Assembly: GCA_964412455.1 (NCBI GenBank)
Contig: CAYPOT010000005.1
Coordinates: 36,203 to 100,202, forward strand
Source of the DNA: JAAXXJ01 sp964412455
Lineage (GTDB): Bacteria > Nitrospirota > UBA9217
Direction of reading: 5' to 3'
DNA length: 64,000 nt
Of the stretch, positions 48,926 to 57,221 are shown piece by piece; position 1 is the first letter of the stretch; the number at the start of each line of letters is the position of its first letter. The notes beneath the pieces are model-generated. The model made no database searches. It was not told the origin of the DNA and saw only the letters and a list, made by a program, of their open reading frames with translations. The position numbers and the translations under genes are program-made.

Positions 48926-50857
48926 ATGAGCAAACACTCCAAGAAAACACTGTCTGATCTCACCTGGGCCGATCTGGAAGCCTGGGCCGGATCGCGGATC
49001 GTATCCCGCGGGACATCGTATCAAAAGAGCGGGTCCGTGCGGGACCTGGTCCGTACCTCCGATGGCGGTCTGCTCGCCTGGGTGCGGGGCTCGAGAAACT
49101 ATGCGACAAAAGCGGCGCTCGAAAAGGGGCGGCTTTCGTCGGACTGCTCCTGCCCCTACGAGGGGACCTGCAAGCACGCTGTCGCCGTCGTGCTTGAATA
49201 TCTTGAGCGCTTGAAGAAAAAAGCCGATGTGCCGTCAGCTGACGGGGATGACGAGCGGTTAATTGTTTTGGAGGATGCGTCTCTTGCATGGGAAGATTAT
49301 GAGGAAGAAGAGCATATGGACGAAGATGAGGACGATGACCTCATCCCGGAAGCTGAGCGCGCGCTTGCAGGCATAGAAGCCTCCCTCAAGAAGAAGTCGA
49401 AGCAGGAATTGCAGGCCACGCTTTCTGGCATTCTGAAATCACATCCCGAACTGAAGAAGGAATTAGGATTTGCGCGACCAGCACCGGGGAAAAAGGGCTG
49501 TGCCGCGCTGACCAAGTCCGTCACGAAAGCCATCGTCATGATCAGCAGCGAGCCGGCATGGCGCAACTACTGGAAGCACACCGGGCACACGCCCGACTAT
49601 TCGCCTGTACGCGATGGACTTCAGCGGCTTCTCGACGAGGGCTGTCCGGACGACGTGGTGCGGCTGGGGGAGAAGCTTTTTGTGAAAGGAATTGAACAGG
49701 TTGAGCAATCTCATGACGAAGGTGAGACCGCGACTGAGCTCTCCGACACCATGCCGATCGTTTTTAAGGCCCTTGCGAAATGCTCATTGTCTGATACGGA
49801 CAAGCTGGAGCGGGCTGTTGATTTCGTTCTGAGGGACGATTACGATCTTTGCAGGGGGTTAGATGAGTTCCTGCAGCGCAGGTTCGCGAAAAAGTCATGG
49901 AGCGATCTGGCAGACCGTCTTCTTGCAAGGCTTCGAGATATGAAACCGGAGACGGGAGAAGGGGCTTTTTCCCGTGATTACAAGCGTGATCGCTTGTCCG
50001 GCGAGGTTGTCCGGGCTATGGAGAATGCCGGAAGAGAAGAGGAAGCCATTGGCCTGTGTTTACGGGAGGCGGAAGCGACCGGAAGCTATGAGCGTCTGGT
50101 AAGGAAACTCCGCAAGGCAGGCCGAACGACCGAGGCAGAAGAGTGGATTCGCAAAGGGGTGACGGTAACGCAGAATAAACTGCCGGGTATTGCGTCCTCC
50201 CTGAAAAAGGAACTGCTGGACATCCGGCAGCGGAAGAAAGACTGGCCGTTCGCCGCAGCGCTCCGTGCTGATGACTTCTTTGAACAGACATGCCTGAAAA
50301 CCTTCAAGGAGCTTCAGGTTGCAGCTGAAAAAGCCGGGGTTTGGCTCCCTGTCCGGGACGCTTGCCTGGAATACCTGGAAACGGGCGTCTATCCGGGTGA
50401 CAAGGCCGGTTGGCCCTTTCCTGACACCGGCTTCGGGAAACCTGAAAAGCCCCGAAGAGAAAAACAGCCTTTCACGGATGTTTTGATTGATATCGCCATT
50501 AACGAGAAACGCATTGACGATGTTTTGCAATGGTATGACGTTCAGAAGCAAAGAGCAAACGCCTGGTTCGGCTCGCATCGAGACGACGAGGTCGCGATGG
50601 CCGTTGCCAGTAAATATCCCGACAGGGCTATTACCATCTGGAAAAAGATCGCCGAGGGGATCATCGCCCAGGCCAAGGTCGGCGCTTACAGCGAGGCAGT
50701 CGCCTATCTCAGAAAAGCGCGACAGGCCCTGGACGGGCCCGGCGGAGCGGCTGAATGGGCTGCCTATCTGGCGGCCCTGACAGAGGCGAACAAGCGAAAA
50801 CCCCGGCTCGTGGAGATGCTGAATGTCCTTAGCGGCAAGCCGATAATCTCGAAATAG
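48926..50857 (+). CDS. SWIM zinc-finger protein
   Basis: The 643-residue protein has a SWIM motif near the N terminus (SDCSCPYEGTCKHAVAVVL, CXCXnCXH). An acidic stretch of about 20 residues (YEEEEHMDEDEDDD) follows, then a long helical region with repeats like those of SWIM proteins near SNF2 helicases. No helicase gene is adjacent. Role probably in DNA or protein binding. GC and codon use return to the core type here. ATG 48926 has no strong ribosome site. Confidence 0.82.
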   Translation: MSKHSKKTLSDLTWADLEAWAGSRIVSRGTSYQKSGSVRDLVRTSDGGLLAWVRGSRNYATKAALEKGRLSSDCSCPYEGTCKHAVAVVLEYLERLKKKADVPSADGDDERLIVLEDASLAWEDYEEEEHMDEDEDDDLIPEAERALAGIEASLKKKSKQELQATLSGILKSHPELKKELGFARPAPGKKGCAALTKSVTKAIVMISSEPAWRNYWKHTGHTPDYSPVRDGLQRLLDEGCPDDVVRLGEKLFVKGIEQVEQSHDEGETATELSDTMPIVFKALAKCSLSDTDKLERAVDFVLRDDYDLCRGLDEFLQRRFAKKSWSDLADRLLARLRDMKPETGEGAFSRDYKRDRLSGEVVRAMENAGREEEAIGLCLREAEATGSYERLVRKLRKAGRTTEAEEWIRKGVTVTQNKLPGIASSLKKELLDIRQRKKDWPFAAALRADDFFEQTCLKTFKELQVAAEKAGVWLPVRDACLEYLETGVYPGDKAGWPFPDTGFGKPEKPRREKQPFTDVLIDIAINEKRIDDVLQWYDVQKQRANAWFGSHRDDEVAMAVASKYPDRAITIWKKIAEGIIAQAKVGAYSEAVAYLRKARQALDGPGGAAEWAAYLAALTEANKRKPRLVEMLNVLSGKPIISK

Positions 50858-50921
50858 CCATCCGGCCACCAGCACAGCTCTTCCATTGCTTCTCGCGGGC
50901 GTGTCGTGTATCATAGCCTCC

Positions 50922-51389
50922 ATGACAGAAAAAAAACACGATACCGCAGTTGCCACGAACCGCAAGGCGCGCCACGACTATTTCATTGAAGAGACCGTTG
51001 AGGCGGGGGTTGCGCTCAAAGGCACCGAGGTGAAGTCCCTTCGCCTCGGCCTCGCGAACCTGACGGACAGCTATGTCCTGATCAGGAACAACGAGGCGTT
51101 CCTGTTCAATGCGAACATCAGCCCCTATACCCACGGCAACATTGCGAACCACGAGCCGCTTCGGACGCGCAAACTCCTGCTGCACAAAGCGGAGATCGTC
51201 AAGCTCACGTGGAAAATGTCCCAGAAGGGCTTCACGCTCATTCCACTCAAGATATACTTCGTGCGCGGCAAGGCCAAGGTGCTCATCGGCCTGGCCAAGG
51301 GCAAAAAGTCCTTTGACAAGCGCGATACGATCAAGGAAAAGGAATCGAAGCGCGAAGTCGAGCGGGTCATGAAGGACCGGCACCGGTAG
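50922..51389 (+). CDS. smpB: SsrA-binding protein SmpB
   Basis: The 155-residue protein has the SmpB motifs NRKARHDYFIEETVEAGVAL, GTEVKSLR, LLLHKAEI and a basic tail (KGKKSFDKRDTIKEKESKREVERVMKDRHR). It carries tmRNA to stalled ribosomes. ATG 50922 matches the family start. No tmRNA gene was found in the window. The interval 51390-51548 before the word repeat shows no gene. Confidence 0.97.
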   Translation: MTEKKHDTAVATNRKARHDYFIEETVEAGVALKGTEVKSLRLGLANLTDSYVLIRNNEAFLFNANISPYTHGNIANHEPLRTRKLLLHKAEIVKLTWKMSQKGFTLIPLKIYFVRGKAKVLIGLAKGKKSFDKRDTIKEKESKREVERVMKDRHR

Positions 51390-51548
51390 TCCCCAACACC
51401 TCTTTTTTCTGCTACACTTATAAGCAGGCCGTCTTGAAGCACCCCTCTCTGACTGCAATAGGAAAGCGCATGGTGTACTTGGTATGTGCCATGGGGGCCC
51501 TGTTTTCCGGTGATGTTAAAGTTCTAGGAAAAAAAACAAAGGTATTTT

Positions 51549-51653
51549 ACCGCAGAGATCGCAGAGCTCGCAGAGGTGGAGGGAATTGGGAAGGAGTTTA
51601 ATGTGCTGTAATTCAAGATGTTCTCTGCGTCCTCCGCGTCCTTTGCGGTGAAA
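51549..51653. repeat. Inverted word repeat (CGCAGAG family), copy 1
   Basis: The left arm (51549-51577) has CCGCAGAGATCGCAGAGC. The right arm (51621-51653) has TTCTCTGCGTCCTCCGCGTC. It ends about 38 bases before the dienelactone-hydrolase start. Related arms lie at 55631-55741 and 57047-57137. Confidence 0.75.
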
Positions 51654-51690
51654 GATTTGACATTACGATTTTCTGTTAAAGGAGGGAACC

Positions 51691-52497
51691 ATGAAACACA
51701 TACAGACAGGATTGTTGGCGATCGCGCTGGCTGTGGTTTGCGCCGGTCTTGCCGCGGCGGGCCCCAAGATCGAGGCCAAGCCCGTGGAATACACCGCCGG
51801 CGGCGTTACGCTGAAGGGGTATCTGGCATATGACGCGAACAGAAAGGGCAAGCGGCCCGGCGTCCTCGTGGTCCATGAGTGGTGGGGTCAGAATGAATAC
51901 GTCCGAAAGCGGGCGCGCATGCTGGCCGAGCTGGGTTACACGGCACTTGCCCTCGACATGTACGGCGAAGGCAAAATGGCCTCGCATCCCGAGGATGCCG
52001 GCAAGTTCTCGTCCGAAGTGATGAAGAACTTCCCGGTGGCAAAGGAACGCTTCTTCGCGGCAATGGAGTTCCTGAAGAAGCAGCCGACCGTGGATCAAAC
52101 GAAGATCGCTGCCATTGGTTACTGTTTCGGCGGCGGGGTGGTGCTGAACATGGCGCGCCAGGGCGCGGACCTCAAGGGCGTGGCCAGCTTTCACGGGAGC
52201 CTGGCGGTCGTAAAGCCGGAGAAGCCGACGCAGATCAAGGCGGCGGTGCGGGTCTATAATGGCGCCGACGACAAGTTTGTGCCGGTCGAGGCGATCGAGG
52301 CGCTCAAAAAAGAGATGGCCGACCAGAAGGTGAACTTCAAGTTCACGAACTATCCTGGCGCGGTCCACAGCTTCACGAACCCCGGCGCCACCGAGGCCGG
52401 CAAGAAGTTCAATATGCCCATTGCGTACAGTGCCGCCGCGGACAAGGAATCCTGGGCGGATATGCAGAAGTTCTTCAAAAAGATCTTCAAAAAGTAG
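51691..52497 (+). CDS. Dienelactone hydrolase family protein, secreted
   Basis: The 268-residue protein has a signal peptide (LLAIALAVVCAGLAAAG) and the dienelactone-hydrolase triad: Cys145 in GYCFGGG, Asp in NGADDKFVP and His in PGAVHSFTNPG. The substrate is unknown; such proteins hydrolyse esters or lactones. AAAGGAGGGAA precedes the ATG. A terminator follows at 52518-52547, so it is monocistronic. Confidence 0.92.
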   Translation: MKHIQTGLLAIALAVVCAGLAAAGPKIEAKPVEYTAGGVTLKGYLAYDANRKGKRPGVLVVHEWWGQNEYVRKRARMLAELGYTALALDMYGEGKMASHPEDAGKFSSEVMKNFPVAKERFFAAMEFLKKQPTVDQTKIAAIGYCFGGGVVLNMARQGADLKGVASFHGSLAVVKPEKPTQIKAAVRVYNGADDKFVPVEAIEALKKEMADQKVNFKFTNYPGAVHSFTNPGATEAGKKFNMPIAYSAAADKESWADMQKFFKKIFKK

Positions 52498-52517
52498 AGA
52501 GACAAATGAGCAATCGG

Positions 52518-52547
52518 GGCGCAGGCATGATGCCTGCGCCTTTTTTT
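52518..52547 (+). terminator. Rho-independent terminator
   Basis: GGCGCAGGCA (52518-52527) pairs with TGCCTGCGCC (52531-52540), followed by seven T residues. Confidence 0.93.
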
Positions 52548-52612
52548 ATTGACCGCCGCCGGAACGGTCATTCTTGGCGCGGCGGTTGATGTATGGTATA
52601 GTGAAAACACTT

Positions 52613-52876
52613 ATGCATGACAAGATAACGTGTATGGAATTTCCCTGCGTCTTTCCGCTTAAGGTGATGGGGCTGAACGGCGGGCCATTCGAATCCGTAG
52701 TGCAGGGGATGATCAAGAAGCACCTGCAAGATGCACCGGTCTTGTACGAGAGCCGGCCCAGCAGCAGCGGCAAGTATCTGTCCGTAACCGCTACGTTCAC
52801 GGCAACAAGCCGGGAACAGCTGGACGCACTCTACCGGGAGCTGAATGCTCATGAGCTGGTGGTGATGACGCTGTAA
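52613..52876 (+). CDS. DUF493/YbeD-family protein
   Basis: The 87-residue protein (FPCVFPLKVMGLNGGPFESVV..SSSGKYLSVTATFTATSREQLDALYREL) matches the YbeD/DUF493 family with an ACT-like fold. In enterobacteria it lies near lipB/dacA; its function is unclear. ATG 52613 is preferred over 52574; the ribosome site is weak. Confidence 0.88.
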   Translation: MHDKITCMEFPCVFPLKVMGLNGGPFESVVQGMIKKHLQDAPVLYESRPSSSGKYLSVTATFTATSREQLDALYRELNAHELVVMTL

Positions 52877-52911
52877 CCTGGGCTGCTGACAAAAGGTCTT
52901 GGACGTCTCTT

Positions 52912-52985
52912 TCGTCATTCCCGCGAAGGCGGGAATCCAGGGTTTCCAAATTATCTCTGGATCCCCGTCTGCACGGGGATGACGA
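52912..52985. repeat. CGTCATTCCCGC..GGGGATGACG repeat, second copy
   Basis: TCGTCATTCCCGC (52912-52924) and GGGGATGACGA (ending 52985) are inverted arms, with an inner CGCGAAGGCG hairpin. It matches 27489-27566. Confidence 0.8.
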
Positions 52986-52998
52986 ACCAACCTCTGTT

Positions 52999-53700
52999 AT
53001 GAAAAAAGTATTGATCGCCCATGATCTCCTCGCCTTGCTGGAACAGGAACGCTCCTTTCTGGGCCGGACGGACATGCAGGTGTTCGTTGCCGCAACGAAC
53101 GACGAGGTGCTCGCTATCCACCGCGCGGAGCGCGTGGACCTCATCATGTCGAAGCTAGACCTGCCGGGCATGGCCAGTGAGAAGCTGTTTGGTCTGATCC
53201 GGGAGGATGCGGCGCTCCGCACGGTCTCGACGATCTTGTGCTGCGCGAACACGCCCGAGGCGATCAAGAAAAGTTCGCACTGCAGGGTGAACGCGGTGCT
53301 CCTGGAGCCGCTCCATTCCGTCCTGCTCATGGCAAAAGCACAGCAGCTCCTTGATATTGCCGCCCGGGAAACGATCCGCGTGCTGCTGGGCGTGATCGTG
53401 GATGGTCGTTTCGGGGAGGAAGCGTTCTACTGCCGTACGAAGAACATCAGCGCCACGGGAATGATGATCGAGACCAGGAAGCGTCTTGTCGAAGGCGCCC
53501 GGCTGACGTGTCAATTCTATCTTCCTGATGCAACAAAGATCCAGGCGACAGGCAAGATCGTCAGGATCATTCAACAGACGTCCGGAGGTGAAGACCTCCA
53601 ATACGGACTCATGTTCACGGACATTGCCCCAGAGATCAAACAGCTGCTTGCAGACTTTGTCGAGAGTTCCCGGCAGGGATCGAATCGCGGCGGTCAATAA
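52999..53700 (+). CDS. Degenerate receiver domain fused to PilZ domain
   Basis: The 233-residue protein has a receiver-like fold (about 1-115), but the phosphoacceptor position in VDLIMSKLDLPGM is Lys, not Asp, and the conserved LysPro is GluPro (LLEPL). The domain is therefore unlikely to be phosphorylated. The PilZ domain has RETIR (RXXXR) and NISATG (D/NXSXXG), the c-di-GMP-binding motifs. It should sense c-di-GMP, possibly from the GGDEF protein at 14172. Partner unknown. Confidence 0.85.
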   Translation: MKKVLIAHDLLALLEQERSFLGRTDMQVFVAATNDEVLAIHRAERVDLIMSKLDLPGMASEKLFGLIREDAALRTVSTILCCANTPEAIKKSSHCRVNAVLLEPLHSVLLMAKAQQLLDIAARETIRVLLGVIVDGRFGEEAFYCRTKNISATGMMIETRKRLVEGARLTCQFYLPDATKIQATGKIVRIIQQTSGGEDLQYGLMFTDIAPEIKQLLADFVESSRQGSNRGGQ

Positions 53701-53746
53701 CATCCCCACAAAGCCTTTTATGTAACCACGGGTCCCGAAAGACAAC

Positions 53747-53875
53747 AGCACCCTCACCCCTGCCCCTCCCCCTCAGGGGGAGGGAAAAAGGGTGGGGGTT
53801 GTTCTCGTCGGGACACACAGATAACCACCGTTTTAAATCCAGGAGCGAGCGTATTCCCCGAAGATTGCTTCGGGG
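53747..53875. repeat. C-rich hairpin repeat and CCCCGAAG hairpin
   Basis: CCCCTCCCCC and GGGGGAGGG form a hairpin at 53753-53787. CCCCGAAG (53856-53863) pairs with CTTCGGGG (53868-53875), flanked by direct GCGAGCG repeats. A GAAGCTCC/GGGAGCTTC pair follows near 53915-53945. No gene is visible from 53701 to 54155. Confidence 0.6.
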
Positions 53876-54069
53876 TTAGCGAGCGATTAGAATAACAACT
53901 TCCTTGAGGATCGAAGCTCCATGCGGTTATCTGTAGGGAGCTTCAATCTTGATTTTAGAACCAGCATTTAACCGTGTGCGGCGAAGCCGCCAGTGGTCAT
54001 AAAGCCTTTTACGTCAAGTATGACAGCGCGTGGTGAGGCTATCATCTCTTCGATCCGCTCAAAATCCCG

Positions 54070-54098
54070 TTGTGTATGCCAGAAAAATAGTATAGAAT
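54070..54098 (+). promoter_or_regulatory. Possible promoter for trpB
   Basis: TTGTGT (54070-54075), 17-base spacer, TAGAAT (54093-54098), 58 bases before ATG 54156. Confidence 0.45.
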
Positions 54099-54155
54099 AA
54101 CCGCACTTTTTCGCAACCGCATCCGGTTCCTTATATCAGATCGCAGGAGGAAGCA

Positions 54156-55508
54156 ATGAGACAGACCAAGATCGTGCTTTCAGACAAAGAGATCCCCACC
54201 AAGTGGTACAACATCATGGCCGATATGCCGAACAAGCCGAAACCGCCGCTCCATCCCGGAACCAAACAGCCTGTGGGGCCCGACGACCTCAAACCGATCT
54301 TTCCCATGGACCTGATCCTGCAGGAAGTAAGCACCGACCGCTGGATCGACATCCCCGAAGAAGTGCTGGACATCTACTCCCTCTGGCGGCCGTCGCCGCT
54401 CTTCCGGGCCCATCGGCTCGAAGCGGCCCTCGGCACGCCGGCGAAGATCTATTATAAATATGAAGGCGTGAGCCCCGCCGGCAGCCACAAGCCGAACACC
54501 GCCATCCCCCAGGCCTATTATAATAAGAAGGCCGGCATGAAACGCATCGCCACCGAGACCGGCGCGGGCCAGTGGGGCTCGTCCATGGCCCTCGCGGGAA
54601 AGCTCTTCGGCCTCGACGTCACGGTGTACATGGTGAAGGTGAGCTACGGCCAGAAGCCCTATCGTCGCATCATGATGGAGACCTGGGGAGCCACGGTCCA
54701 CGCCAGTCCGACCAAGCTGACGAATTCGGGCAGAAAGGTCCTGGAGCTGGACCCGAACAGCCAGGGTAGCCTCGGCATCGCGATCTCCGAGGCCGTGGAG
54801 GACGCCGCCACGCACAATGACACGAACTACGCGCTCGGCTCGGTGCTGAACCATGTCTGCCTGCACCAGACCGTCATCGGCCTCGAGGCCAAGAAGCAAA
54901 TGGAGATCGCCGGCGATTATCCCGACGTCGTGATCGGGTGCTGCGGCGGCGGAAGCAACCTTGCCGGCATCGGCTTTCCTTTCCTGCACGACAAGATCGG
55001 CGGCAAAAAGGTCCGCGTGATGGCCGTGGAGCCCGCGTCGTGCCCCACGCTCACCAAGGGCGAGTTCCGCTATGATTTCGGCGATGTTGCCGGGCTCACG
55101 CCCCTCATGACGATGTACACCCTCGGCCATGACTTCATGCCGCCGGGCATCCACGCGGGCGGGCTCCGGTATCACGGGGATTCGCAGCTGATCTCCCAGC
55201 TTTACCACGACAAGCTTATCGAGGCCCGGGCCTACAATCAGGTGCCGGTGTTCGAGGCCGCGCTGCAGTTCGCGAACACCGAGTCCATCATCCCGGCCCC
55301 CGAGAGCGCCCATGCGATACGGGCCGCCATCGACGAGGCGCTCCTAGCGAAAGAGGAAGGGAAGGAGAAGACCATCCTCTTCAACCTGAGCGGCCATGGG
55401 TACATGGACCTCCAGGCCTATGCCGACTATCACGACGGCAAGCTGAAGGATTTCGAGTACCCCGCCGAAGAGATCAAGAAGTCCCTCGCGAAACTCCCCA
55501 AGATATAA
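54156..55508 (+). CDS. trpB: Tryptophan synthase beta chain, TrpB2 type
   Basis: This 450-residue enzyme is longer than TrpB1 and has the TrpB2 N terminus (KIVLSDKEIPTKWYNI, LHPGTKQPVGP). PLP-binding Lys112 lies in GSHKPNTA. GCCGGGSNLAG and SGHGYMDL bind the cofactor phosphate and close the site. It joins indole and serine to form tryptophan. No trpA or other trp gene is nearby, as is usual for TrpB2. GGAGGAAG lies upstream of the ATG. Confidence 0.95.
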   Translation: MRQTKIVLSDKEIPTKWYNIMADMPNKPKPPLHPGTKQPVGPDDLKPIFPMDLILQEVSTDRWIDIPEEVLDIYSLWRPSPLFRAHRLEAALGTPAKIYYKYEGVSPAGSHKPNTAIPQAYYNKKAGMKRIATETGAGQWGSSMALAGKLFGLDVTVYMVKVSYGQKPYRRIMMETWGATVHASPTKLTNSGRKVLELDPNSQGSLGIAISEAVEDAATHNDTNYALGSVLNHVCLHQTVIGLEAKKQMEIAGDYPDVVIGCCGGGSNLAGIGFPFLHDKIGGKKVRVMAVEPASCPTLTKGEFRYDFGDVAGLTPLMTMYTLGHDFMPPGIHAGGLRYHGDSQLISQLYHDKLIEARAYNQVPVFEAALQFANTESIIPAPESAHAIRAAIDEALLAKEEGKEKTILFNLSGHGYMDLQAYADYHDGKLKDFEYPAEEIKKSLAKLPKI

Positions 55509-55515
55509 AAAGAAC

Positions 55516-55541
55516 GGGGGGGCCGGTTAACCGGCTCCCCC
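55516..55541 (+). terminator. Hairpin after trpB
   Basis: GGGGG-CCGG and CCGG-CCCCC form a stem around TTAA eight bases after the stop. There is no T-run, so termination is not certain. Confidence 0.5.
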
Positions 55542-55630
55542 GAACTGTTCTCACAGGCTTCGCTCCCCTACGGTCATATTTGCTCATGTTGACCGAAAAG
55601 ATTCCGAGATATTTATAATAACAAAAGCAT

Positions 55631-55741
55631 CTCTCGCAGAGCTCGCAGAGCACGCAGAGTTTAATCAAGACCCTTATGTCTTGTTTTTAACCCAGAACAG
55701 TGTTTTAATCTTTTCTCTGCGAACCCTGCGACTCTGCGAGA
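55631..55741. repeat. Inverted word repeat (CGCAGAG family), copy 2
   Basis: The left arm (55631-55660) has CTCGCAGAGCTCGCAGAGC. The right arm (55711-55741) has TCTCTGCGAACCCTGCGAC. It lies between trpB and the converging Crp/Fnr gene. Confidence 0.75.
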
Positions 55742-55790
55742 AAAAATATCCTGACCTGAAAAGAACTTGCTTGCGAGTTGTTTAGGCGGG

Positions 55791-56474
55791 TTATAGCGAG
55801 GAGCGGTTCTTGAGGTGGTCCAGGGCGTTCTCGGCGATAAGGAGATGCCCATCCGACTCCTTGATGATGCCGTTCGTGGTCAGCAGCTTCATGCATTTCG
55901 ACACGGCTTCGCGGGACGAGCCGATCATGCCGGAGAGCTCTTTGTGGGTCACTTTGCCGCGTCTGAGGAACCCCTTGGCGCTGCTGTCGTCGTGCTTCGC
56001 TCCGTCGAGAAGCGCCCGGATGAGCCGCTCATTGACCTCCTGGAACGCGAGCGACTCGATCTTTTCGTCGGCCTTCCTCAGCCGCTCGACGAGGGTGGTC
56101 ATGAGCGCGACGGCGATCTTCGGGTCCTTGTTCAAGAGCTCCAGGAAATCGGCCTGGCTCAGGACCGACAGTTCAGAATCCGAGTCCGCCACGATCGTTG
56201 CCGACCTGCCTTTGCCGTCAAGCAGGCTGAATTCACCGAAGAACGCGCCATTATCGAAATTGGCGAGTACGATCTCGTCCCCCTCGTCGTCCGACAGCAT
56301 GGCCTTCAGGCTTCCCGCGTTCACGATGTACAGGTCCGTGCTCATGTCGGTCTTCTGGAAGATGACCGATCCTTTCTTGAACAGGACCGTTTTGCATTGC
56401 GAGGCGACCGCCTTGAGCTGGGTGTCCTTGAGGTGGGCGAAAAGAGGTATCTGTTTGAGGTAATTGATCAGCAT
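55791..56474 (-). CDS. Crp/Fnr-family transcriptional regulator
   Basis: The 227-residue protein has a cyclic-nucleotide-binding-like domain (KGSVIFQKTDMSTDLYIVNAG, ANFDNGAFFGEFSLLDGKGR) and a C-terminal helix-turn-helix (VTHKELSGMIGSSREAVSKCMKLL). There is no Fe-S cysteine cluster, so it is not an Fnr type. The GEFSLLDGKGRSAT segment is close to the cAMP-pocket consensus, but effector binding is unproved. ATG 56474 follows AGGGGAC. It diverges from the cold-shock gene. Confidence 0.92.
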   Translation of the reverse strand: MLINYLKQIPLFAHLKDTQLKAVASQCKTVLFKKGSVIFQKTDMSTDLYIVNAGSLKAMLSDDEGDEIVLANFDNGAFFGEFSLLDGKGRSATIVADSDSELSVLSQADFLELLNKDPKIAVALMTTLVERLRKADEKIESLAFQEVNERLIRALLDGAKHDDSSAKGFLRRGKVTHKELSGMIGSSREAVSKCMKLLTTNGIIKESDGHLLIAENALDHLKNRSSL

Positions 56475-56590
56475 GACGTCCCCTGAGAGGCGGCTGCGTG
56501 TCACCGGAGCGCGCGTCCCTGTTCCTTTCAGAAAGGATTGAAATTCAATGCCTAACTATACCATAGACCGTCCGGAAAAGAAATATCAGC

Positions 56591-56619
56591 TTGACAGTGG
56601 GTTCGGAAATCGGTACTAT
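56591..56619 (+). promoter_or_regulatory. Promoter of the cold-shock gene
   Basis: TTGACA (56591-56596), 17-base spacer, TACTAT (56614-56619). The leader is about 50 bases long. Confidence 0.82.
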
Positions 56620-56676
56620 TATCAGCATCCGCAGTAAATGCGGATAAATACTCATGAAAGGTTGAGGTAACAAGAA

Positions 56677-56877
56677 ATGGCTGAAGGTGAAGTGAAGTGG
56701 TTCAATGACAGCAAGGGGTTTGGTTTTTTGAAGCAGGAGAACGGTGAAGATGTATTCGTACATTTTTCCGCGATCCAGACGGAGGGTTTCAAGTCGCTCA
56801 AGGAAGGCGAGCGCGTCTCCTTTGACATTGTGCAGGGCCCCAAGGGCCTCCAGGCCGCCAATGTCCAGAAGATCTAA
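56677..56877 (+). CDS. Cold-shock-domain protein (CspA family)
   Basis: The 66-residue protein has the RNA-binding motifs KGFGFL and VFVHFSAI and the start EVKWFNDSKGFGF. It is an RNA chaperone in the cytoplasm. GAGGTAA precedes ATG 56677; promoter and terminator are both clear. The length is normal for the family. Confidence 0.97.
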   Translation: MAEGEVKWFNDSKGFGFLKQENGEDVFVHFSAIQTEGFKSLKEGERVSFDIVQGPKGLQAANVQKI

Positions 56878-56899
56878 CACATAAGCGACAACAACCTCA

Positions 56900-56925
56900 A
56901 GCCCCGGAGCGATCCGGGGCTTTTT
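56900..56925 (+). terminator. Rho-independent terminator
   Basis: AGCCCCGGA pairs with TCCGGGGCT around GCGA, followed by TTTTTC. Confidence 0.93.
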
Positions 56926-57046
56926 CATTTTCAGCCCTTTCCCGCGAATACCCCCCCCCTCTGCATCCGCACTATTCAACGCTGATGATTCCGGTGCAGT
57001 CATGATGAACGATGTAATGACAGACCAACATCTTAATAGAATGATT

Positions 57047-57137
57047 TGCCACAGAGGGCACAGAGAGCACAGAGAAATACAAAAACGACTCTGGTTTAGT
57101 CTTTTCTCGGTGTCCTCGGTGATCTCTGTGGCGAAAA
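57047..57137. repeat. Inverted word repeat (CACAGAG family)
   Basis: The left arm (57047-57075) has GCCACAGAGGGCACAGAG. The right arm (57101-57137) has TTCTCGGTGTCCTCGGTG and ATCTCTGTGGC. It lies between the cold-shock and acyltransferase genes, with a further single-arm word (57183-57210). Confidence 0.75.
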
Positions 57138-57221
57138 GAATCTGATGCGATTTATGGACAAAGGGCCACTTCATTTTGGATCATACGGAAATCAGCGCAA
57201 ATCCGCGTTAAATTTATCTTG

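Noticed and set aside
51390..51548. tmRNA gene next to smpB
   Set aside because: No tRNA-like ends or tag-coding frame were found.
54180..55313. 377-codon open frame antisense to trpB
   Set aside because: Shadow frame of a well-supported trpB gene.
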